Positions 1 to 8,295 of a DNA stretch of 33,057 nucleotides are shown here, piece after piece. The notes beneath the pieces are model-generated. The model ran no database searches. It saw nothing but the letters and a program-made list of their open reading frames with translations, and had not been told where the DNA came from. How positions within the stretch are numbered: the stretch's first letter is position 1; every line of letters starts with the position of its first letter. The translations under genes and the position numbers were made by a program. Source of the DNA: Streptomyces xiaopingdaonensis (GTDB lineage: Bacteria; Actinomycetota; Actinomycetes; Streptomycetales; Streptomycetaceae); NCBI RefSeq assembly GCF_000262345.1, contig NZ_AJTQ01000202.1, forward strand, positions 1 through 33,057, given 5' to 3'.

Positions 1-1130
1 CTGCCGGCGCCCGACGCCTGGTTCGCCGCGTTGATCAGCGAGGCGAGGAACATGCCGCCGACGGCCGCCATCGTGCCGGCGATGGCGAAGACCGAGATCC
101 GGATCAGCGGGACGTTGATGCCGGCGCGGCCCGCCGCCTCGCTGCTGCCGCCGACCGCGAACACCTTCCGGCCGTAGACGGTGCGCCGCAGGACGAAGTC
201 ACCGAGGACGACGACCGCCACGAAGATCAGCACCGCCAGCGGCAGCCCCTTGTACTGGTTGAAGACCGCGGCGGCCGCGAAGACCGGGATCGCCAGCAGC
301 ACGGTACGCAGCACGACCTCGCTGAGCGGACGGCTCGGCACCCCGGCGGCCTTGCGGCGCCGCGAGTCGAGGAGCGAGGCGCCGAGGAAGACGACGACGC
401 TGAGGAGCGCAAGCCCGTACGCGGCCGCGACGTCGCTGAAGTAGTAGTTGGTGAGCTTCGCGACGAGGCCGTCGGCGTCGAGGTTGATCGTGCCGTTGTC
501 GCCGAGGATGTAGAGCATCAGGCCGTTCCAGCCCAGCAGCCCCGCAAGGGTGACGACGAAGGCGGGCACTCCGACCCTGGCGAAGAAGAAGCCGTGCAGC
601 GCACCGGCCGCCGCGCCGGTGAGGATCGCCAGTACCAGCGCGAGCGGTTCGCTCATCCCGTTGTTGATGTTGAGCACGGCGAAGACCGCGGCCGACATCC
701 CGCTCACGGAACCGACGGAGAGGTCGATCTCGCCGAGGATCAGCACGAAGACGATGCCGACGGCGATCAGTCCGGTACCGGCGCTCTGGACGAAGAGGTC
801 GCTGAGGTTGTTGGCGCTCAGGAAGGCCGAGTCCATCGACTGGAAGACGACCGCGATCACGATCAGACCGATGATGACCGGCATCGAACCGAGGTCGCCG
901 CTGCGGACCTTGCGCCCGAACTCTTCCAGGTACCCCTTGAAGCCGCGCTGCCGCACGAGCAGCCTGGGGTCGATGACGCCGAGTGCGCTCTGCTCCTCGC
1001 CGCCGCCCTTGCGGGCCGAAGACGCCTCTTGCGCCGGCGACTTGGCGACGGCGACCGATTCGCCGCCGTCGGCCTGCTGCGGGACCGAGTCCTTGCCGGC
1101 CTCGGACTCAGAGGCGTTGCCGCTGCTCAC
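1..1130 (-). CDS. xylH: Xylose-type sugar ABC transporter permease (XylH-like), 3' end cut by window
   Basis: Inner-membrane permease of a CUT2-type sugar importer, presumably for D-xylose, which passes substrate from the XylF-like lipoprotein using energy from the XylG-like ATPase. About 376 codons are visible before the window edge. After a hydrophilic N-terminal stretch of roughly 45 residues rich in Ala, Ser, Glu and Gln come repeated hydrophobic segments. The family motif GEIDLSVGSVSG is followed by a transmembrane region containing ALHGFFFARVGVPAFVVTL, both typical of XylH/RbsC permeases. The GTG start overlaps the stop of the ATPase gene by four bases (GTGA), so the two are translationally coupled. 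The xylose assignment rests mainly on the neighbouring binding protein and the ROK regulator. The C-terminus is outside the window. Confidence 0.9.
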   Translation of the reverse strand, partial: MSSGNASESEAGKDSVPQQADGGESVAVAKSPAQEASSARKGGGEEQSALGVIDPRLLVRQRGFKGYLEEFGRKVRSGDLGSMPVIIGLIVIAVVFQSMDSAFLSANNLSDLFVQSAGTGLIAVGIVFVLILGEIDLSVGSVSGMSAAVFAVLNINNGMSEPLALVLAILTGAAAGALHGFFFARVGVPAFVVTLAGLLGWNGLMLYILGDNGTINLDADGLVAKLTNYYFSDVAAAYGLALLSVVVFLGASLLDSRRRKAAGVPSRPLSEVVLRTVLLAIPVFAAAAVFNQYKGLPLAVLIFVAVVVLGDFVLRRTVYGRKVFAVGGSSEAAGRAGINVPLIRISVFAIAGTMAAVGGMFLASLINAANQASGAG

Positions 1131-1912
1131 TGCCCCACCTCCGTGGTGCGCGCCTCACGGCGGGTCACGGCGTTCTGCGTGGCACCGGTGATGGCGGAGA
1201 CAATCTCTTCCTGCGAGGTGTCGGCCACCTCGAACGTGCCGTTGTTCCGGCCGAGCCGCAGTACCGCGACGCGGTCGCTCACGGCGCGCACCTCCTCCAT
1301 GTTGTGGCTGATGAGGATGGTGCCGAGGCCGCGGTCCCGGAGGCGCTCGACGAGGTCGAGCACCTGCGCGGTCTGCTCGACGCCGAGGGCCGCGGTCGGC
1401 TCGTCGAGGATCACCACCTTCGGCTCGCCGAGCAGCGAGCGGGCGATGGCGACCGTCTGCCGCTGGCCGCCGGAGAGCGAGGCGACCGGTATCCGGACAC
1501 TGGGGATGCGGATCGACAGGGTGGAGAGGAGTTCGCGCGCCTTGCGCTCCATCTCCACCTCGTCGAGGAGGCCCCCGTTGCGGAGTTCGGCGCCGAGGAA
1601 GAGGTTGCCGACGACGTCGAGGTTGTCGCAGAGAGCGAGGTCCTGGTAGACGGTGGCGATCCCCAACTGCTGGGCGTCGTGCGGCCGGCCGATCTGCACC
1701 GGCCTGCCCTCCCACTCGACGGTCCCCTCGTCGGCCGGGCCGACGCCGGCGATCGCCTTGACGAGCGTGGACTTGCCGGCGCCGTTGTCGCCCACGAGAG
1801 CGACCACCTCGCCGGGGTGGATCTCCAACTCCACGTCGGTGAGCGCCTGTACGGCACCGAACCGCTTGGAGACTCCGCGCAACGCCAGCACGGGCGTAGC
1901 GGACACGTGCAT
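1127..1912 (-). CDS. xylG: Sugar ABC transporter ATP-binding protein (XylG-like, single domain)
   Basis: ATPase subunit of the xylose-type importer. It has one nucleotide-binding domain of about 261 residues, unlike the tandem-domain RbsA/XylG of enterobacteria; single-domain versions are usual for this transporter in Streptomyces. Visible motifs in order: Walker A GDNGAGKST near residue 45, a Q-loop around TVYQDLALCDNL, the signature LSGGQRQTVAIARSL, Walker B VVILDEPTAALG, and the H-loop ISHN. It overlaps the permease by four bases. An AAGGAG sits directly upstream. ATG at 1912 is only 3 nt from it and GTG at 1906 is 9 nt from it, so the true start may be 1906. It is separated from xylF by about 140 bp that hold a large hairpin. 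Confidence 0.9.
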   Translation of the reverse strand: MHVSATPVLALRGVSKRFGAVQALTDVELEIHPGEVVALVGDNGAGKSTLVKAIAGVGPADEGTVEWEGRPVQIGRPHDAQQLGIATVYQDLALCDNLDVVGNLFLGAELRNGGLLDEVEMERKARELLSTLSIRIPSVRIPVASLSGGQRQTVAIARSLLGEPKVVILDEPTAALGVEQTAQVLDLVERLRDRGLGTILISHNMEEVRAVSDRVAVLRLGRNNGTFEVADTSQEEIVSAITGATQNAVTRREARTTEVGQ

Positions 1913-1946
1913 CAACTCCTTCGCCGCCTGACCGGCGGGGCGTGCT

Positions 1947-1998
1947 GTCCCGCACCCCGCACCCGCGGCGGGGTGGAGGCGGGTGCGAGGTGCGGGAC
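1947..1998 (-). terminator. Large intercistronic hairpin between xylF and xylG
   Basis: The arms GTCCCGCACC (1947-1956) and GGTGCGGGAC (1989-1998) are perfect complements. After one mismatch (1957 against 1988) they continue with CGCACCCGC (1958-1966) and GCGGGTGCG (1979-1987). That gives 19 paired bases round a 12-nt loop. There is no T-tract, so it may be a partial terminator or an mRNA-stabilising 3' structure that keeps binding-protein message above transporter message. Confidence 0.75.
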
Positions 1999-2054
1999 GG
2001 TACCGGGTGGCTCCCTCGGGAGCCGGTGTGCGGCGTCGGGCCGCAACGGACGCG

Positions 2055-3170
2055 TCAGATGCCGGCCTTCTTGCAGGCGTCGGCGAACTTGTCGGTGCAG
2101 ATCTCCTTCTTGGTGAAGAAGCCGGGCTTGCCGACGTACTTCTTCACGTCGTCCTTGGTGAGCGGGAGCGGCTTGACGATCTTCGTCGGCACGCCCTTCT
2201 CGGACTCGCTGTCCGTCTTCGACGTGGCCACCGTCTCGGCCTTCTTCCCCTGCGCGAGCGCGACGGCGAACTCGGCCGCCGCGTTCGCCTCGGGCACGTA
2301 CGGCTTGTAGACGCTCATGAACTGGGTGCCCGTGAGGAGCCGCTGCACGGCGTTGAGTTCGGCGTCCTGGCCGGTGACCGGCGGCATCTCGTCCTTGGCG
2401 TAGCCGGCGCCGCGCAGGGCCGTGATGATGCCGCCCGCCATGCCGTCGTTGGCCGAGTAGACGCCGACGATCTTGTCCTTGCCGAGTGCGGCGAGGGCGC
2501 CCTTCATGTTCTCGTTGGCGTTGGCTGGCGCCCACTCCTTGGTGTCGTAGGACTTGCCGATCTTGACCTTGCCCTTGAGGACGGAGAGCGCCCCGTCCTT
2601 GTACATCTTGGCGTTGGGGTCGGTGACGGCGCCGTTCATCATGACGATCTGGCCCTTGTCGGCCTTGTCGCCGAGCTCGTCGAGGAGCGCCTGGCCCTGG
2701 ATCTTGCCGACCCTGGCGTTGTCCACCGAGGTGTACGCGCTGATCGGGCCCTCCGCGAGGCGGTCGAAGGCGACGACGGGGATACCGCTGTCGTCGGCCT
2801 TCTTCACGGAGGCGGCGATCGACTTGGCGTCGACCGCGTCGACGATGAGCGCGTCGACCTTCTTGGCGATCATCGTGTCCGCCTGCTGCTGCTGGACGGA
2901 GGCGTCCTGCTTGGCGTTGGTGTAGAGGATCTTGGTGTCGTCGCCCGCGAGTTCCTTGATCTTCTTCTCCATCAGCGGGCGGTCGAACCGCTCGTAGCGT
3001 GCCGTCTGGTTCTCCGGCAGCAGCAGACCGATGGTGAGCGGGCCCTTCTTCTTCTCGCCCTTGTCGTCCGAGCCGTCGCCGGACTCGGCGGCGCTCCCGC
3101 ACGCCGCGGTGGCGAGCGCGAGCGAGACGGCTACCGAACCGAGGGCGACATGACGCAGCTTTGCGTTCAC
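2055..3170 (-). CDS. xylF: Xylose-binding lipoprotein (XylF-like substrate-binding protein)
   Basis: Extracellular lipid-anchored sugar-binding protein of 371 residues that captures substrate for the XylGH complex. The signal peptide ends in a lipobox (TAAC, Cys24) followed by a Ser/Gly/Asp-rich linker. The mature part is a type-I periplasmic-binding fold. Segments such as YSANDGMAGGIITALRGAGY and VTGQDAELNAVQRLLTGTQ followed by FMSVYKPY are characteristic of XylF rather than of ribose- or galactose-binding proteins. The GTG start at 3170 is preceded by GGGAGG at suitable spacing. It is the first gene of the xylFGH operon and has a 291-bp upstream gap holding an AT-rich patch. Xylose specificity is inferred from family resemblance and the adjacent Rok7B7-like regulator. 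Confidence 0.9.
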   Translation of the reverse strand: MNAKLRHVALGSVAVSLALATAACGSAAESGDGSDDKGEKKKGPLTIGLLLPENQTARYERFDRPLMEKKIKELAGDDTKILYTNAKQDASVQQQQADTMIAKKVDALIVDAVDAKSIAASVKKADDSGIPVVAFDRLAEGPISAYTSVDNARVGKIQGQALLDELGDKADKGQIVMMNGAVTDPNAKMYKDGALSVLKGKVKIGKSYDTKEWAPANANENMKGALAALGKDKIVGVYSANDGMAGGIITALRGAGYAKDEMPPVTGQDAELNAVQRLLTGTQFMSVYKPYVPEANAAAEFAVALAQGKKAETVATSKTDSESEKGVPTKIVKPLPLTKDDVKKYVGKPGFFTKKEICTDKFADACKKAGI

Positions 3171-3461
3171 TGGGGTACCTCCCTGACGGGGCCGTCGTTG
3201 CGGCCGAGGTGGCCAGAAGTCAACTCGTAGCGGAGGCAGCCGTCAATAAGTAAATCATTAACGAGACGGCAACGATGCCATTCGTTATGGCTGTGAAGAC
3301 ACTCAACTCTCCTGTCCACGACGGCGGTACGGGCCGCGCCCACGCCGCGGACCGGCGTCGCCCGCCGGCTCCCCCGGGGCCCGACGAGCCCCGTGCGCAC
3401 GTTGGTCGGGCACACCGAACCGCCCTCCGACGCGACGCCGAAGGGCGGGCGGCGGTGGTCC
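3171..3461 (-). promoter_or_regulatory. xylF promoter region with an AT-rich patch
   Basis: This gap separates the ROK gene stop from xylF. Bases 3241-3266 (around AATAAGTAAATCATTAACGA) are strikingly AT-rich against a GC-rich background, and a TTGACG (minus strand) lies at their xylF-proximal edge. An AGTTGACT (minus strand) lies near 3216-3223, between this patch and xylF. This is the expected place for the xylose-responsive promoter and operator. No convincing -10 box was identified and the exact sites are uncertain. Nothing else is seen in the gap. Confidence 0.45.
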
Positions 3462-4754
3462 TCAGACGGCGGCGGCGTCCCGCCCCCCGAGGGGCGCTGC
3501 GGCGTCGGCCGCGGCGGTGTCGGCATCGTCGTCGGCGTCGTCGGTGTCGTCCTGCGGCCGCCGTGCCGCGGGGAGTCCGGCCGCCGCGTCGAGGAGCGTC
3601 GCGTCCCCCATCTCGTTGAGCACCAGCGCGAGCGCCCCGAGCACCTCGGCGCGGCCGCCCAACGTGCCCGCGGCCACCTGGAGTTGGCGGGCCGCGCTCG
3701 GGATGGCGTAGCGCGCGACCGAGTCGCGCACCGGGTCGAGGACGAGGTCGCCGGCCTCCGCGAGGTCGCCGCCCAGCACCACGACCGCCGGGTTGAGGAG
3801 GTTGCAGAGGTTCGCCACGCCGCTGCCGATGTGCCGCCCGATGTCACCGACGACGCGGCGGCACCCCGGGTCGCCCTCGCGTGCGAGCTGTACGACACGG
3901 GCCATCGTCAGGTCGGTGCCGTGGCTGGAGTGCAGGAGCGGCAGGACGTACCGGGCCGCGGTGAAGGTCTCCAGGCAGCCGCGGTTGCCGCAGCGGCAGA
4001 CGGGGCCCGACTCGTCCAGCGTGATGTGCCCGATCTCGCCCGCCGTTCCGCCGGGGCCGCGGTAGATCTGGCCGTTGATGACGAGGCCGGCGCCGACGCC
4101 GCTCGCCACCTTGATGTAGGCGAGGTCCGCGGCGCCCTTGCCGTTCCCCCAGACCTGCTCGCCGAGGGCGCCGAGGTTGGCGTCGTTGTCGACGTAGACG
4201 GGGAGGCCGAGGCGCGCCGACAGCTCCTCGCGCGGGTTGGTGCCGCGCCAGCCGGGCAGTATGGCGGTCGAGCCGAGGACGCCCGTCGCGATGTCGATCG
4301 GGCCGGGGACGCCGAGCCCGACGCCGATCACCTTCCACGAGGGGACGCCGGTGTCGGCGACGAGCCGCTGCACGAGGCGTTCGGCGCGGTCGAAGCCCTG
4401 CGCGGCGGAGGCGTCGACGTCGATCGGCGCCGACTCCTCCGCGAGCACCTGGTGCGCCAAGTTGCCGACGGCGACGCGCAGATGGCTGTGCCCGAAGTCG
4501 ACGCCGACGACGATGCCCGCGTCGCCGCTGAGCGAGATCGCGCGTGCCCGCCGACCTCCCGAGGAGGTCGGTGTCACGGTGACCGTGCCGCCGTCCTTCA
4601 ACTCCCGCACGATGTTGGAGACCGTGGCGGCGGAGAGCCCCGTCCTTCTGGCGATCTCGGCCTGCGTGAGCGAGCCCGACATCCGAACCGCCCGGATCAC
4701 CCGCTCAAGGTTGGCCCGGTGCAGCGAGGACTGCGAGCCCGGCGTCTCCACCAC
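3462..4754 (-). CDS. rok7B7: ROK-family transcriptional regulator (Rok7B7-like)
   Basis: Winged-helix regulator with a sugar-kinase-like ROK sensor domain, about 430 residues. The N-terminal helix-turn-helix (roughly residues 29-52, LTQAEIARRTGLSAATVSNI) binds DNA. The ROK domain starts with VVGVDFGHSHLRVAVG, carries GEIGHI, and has the zinc-binding signature CRCGNRGCLE. The C-terminus is an Asp/Ala-rich low-complexity tail. I chose GTG 4754 because GGGAG lies 7 nt upstream; the frame is open further upstream to 4826 but without family similarity. From memory, S. coelicolor Rok7B7 (SCO6008) sits next to xylFGH and controls xylose uptake, carbon catabolite responses and antibiotics. The same neighbourhood here supports the name. 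Likely effectors are sugars or sugar phosphates. Confidence 0.87.
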   Translation of the reverse strand: MVETPGSQSSLHRANLERVIRAVRMSGSLTQAEIARRTGLSAATVSNIVRELKDGGTVTVTPTSSGGRRARAISLSGDAGIVVGVDFGHSHLRVAVGNLAHQVLAEESAPIDVDASAAQGFDRAERLVQRLVADTGVPSWKVIGVGLGVPGPIDIATGVLGSTAILPGWRGTNPREELSARLGLPVYVDNDANLGALGEQVWGNGKGAADLAYIKVASGVGAGLVINGQIYRGPGGTAGEIGHITLDESGPVCRCGNRGCLETFTAARYVLPLLHSSHGTDLTMARVVQLAREGDPGCRRVVGDIGRHIGSGVANLCNLLNPAVVVLGGDLAEAGDLVLDPVRDSVARYAIPSAARQLQVAAGTLGGRAEVLGALALVLNEMGDATLLDAAAGLPAARRPQDDTDDADDDADTAAADAAAPLGGRDAAAV

Positions 4755-4996
4755 TGATCCACTCCCGCCTGAAGGTCGACGTACGCGCACCAAGAACTGC
4801 CCCCGCCGGCGCGGCCCGGCGCGCAAGGCGGTCCACGCCCGGGACGGGACGGGCTCGAATCAGGGACTGTGTCCACTAGTTGAACTCTAAGAAGAGCCTG
4901 AGCCGCACCGCCCGTCAAGGGCTTGAGCACAAGGGAACCACAACAGGTCGGCCCCCGGTGCTCATCAGGGCGGATTCTACGGAAGATGAGCACACG
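4755..4996 (-). promoter_or_regulatory. Upstream region of the ROK regulator gene
   Basis: No gene is seen here. On the minus strand a TTGACG (about 4914-4919) precedes a comparatively AT-rich stretch. The stretch contains the odd palindrome AGTT-C-AACT (4880-4888), a plausible ROK-type operator. The promoter call is weak because no good -10 box could be fixed. A GGGAG ribosome-binding site lies just before GTG 4754. Confidence 0.35.
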
Positions 4997-5034
4997 GCTC
5001 CGGGCCGCCCCGCGCGTGCGGGACGGCCCGGAGC
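4997..5034 (-). terminator. Strong hairpin terminator after the CUT1 permease operon
   Basis: Perfect 11-bp arms GCTCCGGGCCG (4997-5007) and CGGCCCGGAGC (5024-5034) enclose an inner stem CCCGC/GCGGG with a GCGT loop. It lies about 30 bp past the permease stop at 5066 and upstream of the ROK promoter, so it separates the two units. It lacks a run of T, as is usual in Streptomyces. Confidence 0.8.
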
Positions 5035-5065
5035 GGCCCCGGAACCAACCGGACCGCGACGGCCG

Positions 5066-5950
5066 CTACTTCACAGAGCCGGCGGTGAGTCCGGAGACCA
5101 CGTGCCGTTCGATGAAAGCGAACAGGATGATCACCGGGATGATCGCCACCACCGAGGCGGCGAAGAGGTAGTTCCACTGCACGGTGTAGTTGCCGATGAA
5201 GTTGTTGATGCCCACGGTGAGCGGCTGCTTGTCCGCCTCGGTCATGAGCGTCAGCCCCATGACGAACTCGTTCCACGAAGTGATGAAGGTGAAGATCACA
5301 GCCGTCACCACGCCGGGGAGCGCGAGCGGGAGCGTCACCCGCGTCATCGCGCCGAAGCGGTTGAGCCCGTCGACCATCGCCGCCTCCTCCAACTGCGCCG
5401 GGATCGACCCGATGTAGGCGGTGAGAATCCAGACCGCGAAGGCGAGGTTGAAGGCGGCGTTGGTGAGGATCAGCGTCCACACCGAGTTGAGCATGTCGAG
5501 CTGGTGGAACTGGCGGTAGAGCCCGACGAGGAGCGCCGTCGGCTGGAACATCTGCGTGACGAGCACCAGCAGCAGGAACGCCTTGCGCCCGCGGTACTTC
5601 ATCCGCGCCGTGTAGTAGGCGGCCGGCAGTGAGACGAGGAGCACGAGCAGCGTCGCGCCTCCCGCGACGAGCAGCGTCACCCGCAGGTTGTCGGCGAGCG
5701 CCGACTCCTTCCAGACGTCGATGAAGTTCATCCACTCGAAGTCGGAAGGGAGGTAGGTGCGGTCGCGCAGCTCGTCTGAGGGCCGCAGCGCGGTGACGAT
5801 CATCTCCAGGTACGGAGCGAGGAAGACCGCAGCGAGCAGCCAGGCGCACGCGGCGACCACCAGCGTACGGGGCCTGAACTTTCGCTTGGGCGGGGGCAGT
5901 CGGCGCGGCCGGCTCGGGGTCTCCGGCTTGGTCGCGGTCGCCGTCGTCAC
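5066..5950 (-). CDS. Carbohydrate ABC transporter permease (MalG-like, CUT1)
   Basis: Second inner-membrane permease of a CUT1 sugar importer, 294 residues. A basic, proline-rich N-terminus precedes six predicted membrane segments, beginning with LVVAACAWLLAAVFLAPYL. The cytoplasmic EAA loop that contacts the ATPase is visible as EEAAMVDGLNRFGAMTRVTLP. The C-terminus GLTAGSVK is typical of MalG-type permeases. GTG 5950 overlaps the stop of the first permease by four bases, so translation is coupled. It forms an operon with the binding protein at 6934 and the permease at 5947. No ATPase gene follows; a hairpin terminator does. A DasR-like site upstream of the operon hints at an amino sugar or chitin oligomer as substrate, but specificity is not established. 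Confidence 0.88.
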   Translation of the reverse strand: MTTATATKPETPSRPRRLPPPKRKFRPRTLVVAACAWLLAAVFLAPYLEMIVTALRPSDELRDRTYLPSDFEWMNFIDVWKESALADNLRVTLLVAGGATLLVLLVSLPAAYYTARMKYRGRKAFLLLVLVTQMFQPTALLVGLYRQFHQLDMLNSVWTLILTNAAFNLAFAVWILTAYIGSIPAQLEEAAMVDGLNRFGAMTRVTLPLALPGVVTAVIFTFITSWNEFVMGLTLMTEADKQPLTVGINNFIGNYTVQWNYLFAASVVAIIPVIILFAFIERHVVSGLTAGSVK

Positions 5951-6897
5951 GCGTCCTCCTCCTTGTTCCATCCGCTGACCTTGAGGAAGACCAGCACGAG
6001 CACGACGACCATGCCGAAGTTGACCACCGACATCGCAGCGGACTCCGCGATGTCCGTCTCCTTGAGCTGGAACATGAAGACGGTGGTCGTCGCGGTGTCG
6101 CTGCCCGGGCCTCCCCTGGTCATCGCCCAGATGATCGGGAAGGAGTTGAAGACGTTGATGAGGTTGATCACCACGCCGACGAGGAAGGCCGGCCTGAGCA
6201 TCGGCAGGGTGATGCCCGTGTACGTCTGCCAGGACCCGGCACCGTCGATACGCGCGGCCTCGTAGACGTCCTCGGGGATCGTCTGGAGCCCCGCGAGCAG
6301 CGTGTACGTGGTGAACGGCAGCGAGACGAAGACTGCGACCACCATCATCCACGGCCAGGCGGTGCCCGGGGTGCCGAGCCAGTCCTTCGAGCGGTCGATG
6401 AGGCCGAGGTCGAGCATGAGCGTGTTGAGGACGCCGGCGGTCTGGTTGAGCATCCACTTGAAGCCGACGGCTGTCATCAGGACGGAGGCCGCCCAGGGGG
6501 CGATCAGCGCCCAGCGGGCGATCCTTCGCCCGGGGAAGCGCTGGTTGAAGAGCTGCGCCAACGCGAGCGAGATCAGCATCGTCGCGGAGACGACCACGAG
6601 CGTCCAGACCACGGTCCAGAGCAGAACCCCGGCGAAGCTGGAGTCGTCGAAGAGCTTGCTGTACTTGTCGAATCCCGCACTGCCGCGGACGACACCGGCG
6701 ATGCTGATGTTGAGGAACGACGTCCGGACCAGCTCGAGGATCGGCCAGATGACGACCGCGAAGATGAGCAGGACGGCAGGGGCGATCCACGGAAGCGGGC
6801 CGAGGCCGGCCGGGCCGCGACGGCGGCCCGGCGCGCCGCGGTGCCCGCCCGGCCCCCGGCTCCTGCTGGCCGGGGACACCGGGGCCTGATCAGGCAC
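5947..6897 (-). CDS. Carbohydrate ABC transporter permease (MalF-like, CUT1)
   Basis: First permease of the CUT1 importer, 316 residues. The N-terminal 35 residues are Gly/Arg/Pro-rich and cytoplasmic, followed by six hydrophobic segments (first: LPWIAPAVLLIFAVVIWPIL). The EAA loop reads EDVYEAARIDGAGSWQTYTGITLP. The GTG start at 6897 is preceded by AAGGAG with 5-nt spacing. It lies 36 bp downstream of the binding-protein stop and overlaps the second permease by four bases. Substrate is unknown and inferred only from the operon's dre-like operator. Confidence 0.88.
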   Translation of the reverse strand: MPDQAPVSPASRSRGPGGHRGAPGRRRGPAGLGPLPWIAPAVLLIFAVVIWPILELVRTSFLNISIAGVVRGSAGFDKYSKLFDDSSFAGVLLWTVVWTLVVVSATMLISLALAQLFNQRFPGRRIARWALIAPWAASVLMTAVGFKWMLNQTAGVLNTLMLDLGLIDRSKDWLGTPGTAWPWMMVVAVFVSLPFTTYTLLAGLQTIPEDVYEAARIDGAGSWQTYTGITLPMLRPAFLVGVVINLINVFNSFPIIWAMTRGGPGSDTATTTVFMFQLKETDIAESAAMSVVNFGMVVVLVLVFLKVSGWNKEEDA

Positions 6898-6933
6898 GTT
6901 TTCTCCTTGCGGTGCAAAGGGTGCGCGGTACGG

Positions 6934-8196
6934 TCACTTGTTGGCTGCCGCGTCCTCGGCCTTCTTCTGCAACTCGCCCAGCACCTTCGCGGGGTTCTCC
7001 TTGACCGCCTTGCCGCCGTTCTTCTTGATCTCGGCGGAGACGACGTCCCAGGCCGGGTCACCGAGCGGGTAGAACTTGGCGTTGGGCAGCGCCTCGAAGA
7101 AGGGCTCCAGGTCCTCGTGGTCCCCGCTGCTCTCCATCTCGGCGAGAGTGTCCTTGGTGACGGGCATCAGGTTGTACATCTCGTCGAACTTGAGCATGTT
7201 CTTCTTGCTGAACGCGAAGTCGAGGAACTTCTTGATCTGTTCCTGCTTGCCGTTGTCCTTGAAGGCCATCATCCAGTCGGCGACGCCGAGCGTGGACTTC
7301 AGCGGGCCGTTCTTGCCCGGGATCGGCGCGACGCCGTAGTCGACCTTGCCGTCCTTCGCCATCTCGATCAGCGTCGGGTGCCCGTTGAGCATCCCCGCCT
7401 TGCCCGCCGCGAAGTCGGCGAAGGCCGTCTTGCGGTCGGTGGAGGCCGGGTTGGAGTAGGTGAGCCCCGGCTCCACGAGGTTCTTGCGCAGCCAGGTGAA
7501 GGTCTCGGCGTTGGCCTTCGAATCGAGGGTGTACTTGCCGGAGGCGTCGGTGTAGGCGCCGCCGTTCCCGAGCTCCCACATCATCGTCTCGCCCTGCGCC
7601 TCCTCGGGGCCGAGCGGCAGTGCGTAGGGGGTGTCCGCCTCGCCGGAAGACTTGATCTTCTTTGCGGCGTCGGCGACCTCGTCCCAGGTCTTCGGAGGCT
7701 CCTTGATACCGGCCTTCTTGAATATCTCCTTGTTGTAGAAGAGGTTCCGGGTCGAGGAGACGAAGGGTATGCCGTACTGCTCGCCGTCGACCTCGCCGGC
7801 CTCCGCGAAGGTCTGGATGAAGTTCTTGCGCGTCTTCGGGGAGAGGACCTCGTCCGCCTTGTACAGCAGGTCGTCCGCGACCTTGTCGGCGTAGCCGCCG
7901 GTCTGGAGGATGTCCGGAACGTTGCCGCTCTGGATCATCGTCTTGACCTTGCTGTCGATCTCGTTCCAGTTGATGACGTCGACCTCGACCTTGAGGTCCT
8001 TGTTCTGCTTCTCGAAGTCCTTGGCGACGGCGTTCCAGTACTTCTTCGACGCGTTGGACGCCTTGTCGCCGTAGTCGGCGGCGACCAGCTTCAGCGTGTT
8101 CTCGTCCGAACCGCCTCCGCTGTCACCGCCGCACGCGGTCAGCCCCAGCGCCATCGCGAGCGCCGTCGCACCGGTGACCGCTACTCGTCTGTTCAT
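6934..8196 (-). CDS. Sugar-binding lipoprotein of CUT1 transporter (possibly DasA-like)
   Basis: Extracellular solute-binding protein, family 1, 420 residues. The signal peptide has lipobox LTAC (Cys22) followed by a Gly/Ser/Asp linker. The mature chain has the usual SBP_bac_1 features: EVDVINWNEIDSKVKTMIQSG, PDILQTGGYAD, YGIPFVSSTRNLFYNKEIFKK, PPKTWDEVADAAKKI, and GKAGMLNGHPTL. It is first in a three-gene operon with two permeases and no ATPase. A sequence matching the DasR-responsive element at 14 of 16 positions lies about 100 bp upstream, abutting a plausible -35 box. That makes N-acetylglucosamine, chitobiose or a related sugar a reasonable guess. Similarity to DasA was judged by eye only. 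Confidence 0.85.
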   Translation of the reverse strand: MNRRVAVTGATALAMALGLTACGGDSGGGSDENTLKLVAADYGDKASNASKKYWNAVAKDFEKQNKDLKVEVDVINWNEIDSKVKTMIQSGNVPDILQTGGYADKVADDLLYKADEVLSPKTRKNFIQTFAEAGEVDGEQYGIPFVSSTRNLFYNKEIFKKAGIKEPPKTWDEVADAAKKIKSSGEADTPYALPLGPEEAQGETMMWELGNGGAYTDASGKYTLDSKANAETFTWLRKNLVEPGLTYSNPASTDRKTAFADFAAGKAGMLNGHPTLIEMAKDGKVDYGVAPIPGKNGPLKSTLGVADWMMAFKDNGKQEQIKKFLDFAFSKKNMLKFDEMYNLMPVTKDTLAEMESSGDHEDLEPFFEALPNAKFYPLGDPAWDVVSAEIKKNGGKAVKENPAKVLGELQKKAEDAAANK

Positions 8197-8267
8197 GGTG
8201 GTTCAACCCTTCGACCTCGGTGTCGACTTGCCCGGAATGCGCGACCTCCGCTTCCGCGTCGGCGCCG

Positions 8268-8295
8268 ACACTACAGACGCGGAAAACGACTGCAA
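8268..8295 (-). promoter_or_regulatory. Candidate promoter of the CUT1 operon
   Basis: On the minus strand, TTGCAG (-35, 8290-8295) and TAGTGT (-10, 8268-8273) are 16 bp apart, about 75 bp upstream of the binding-protein ATG. The dre-like element abuts and overlaps the -35 by one base, a position suited to repression. Confidence 0.4.
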
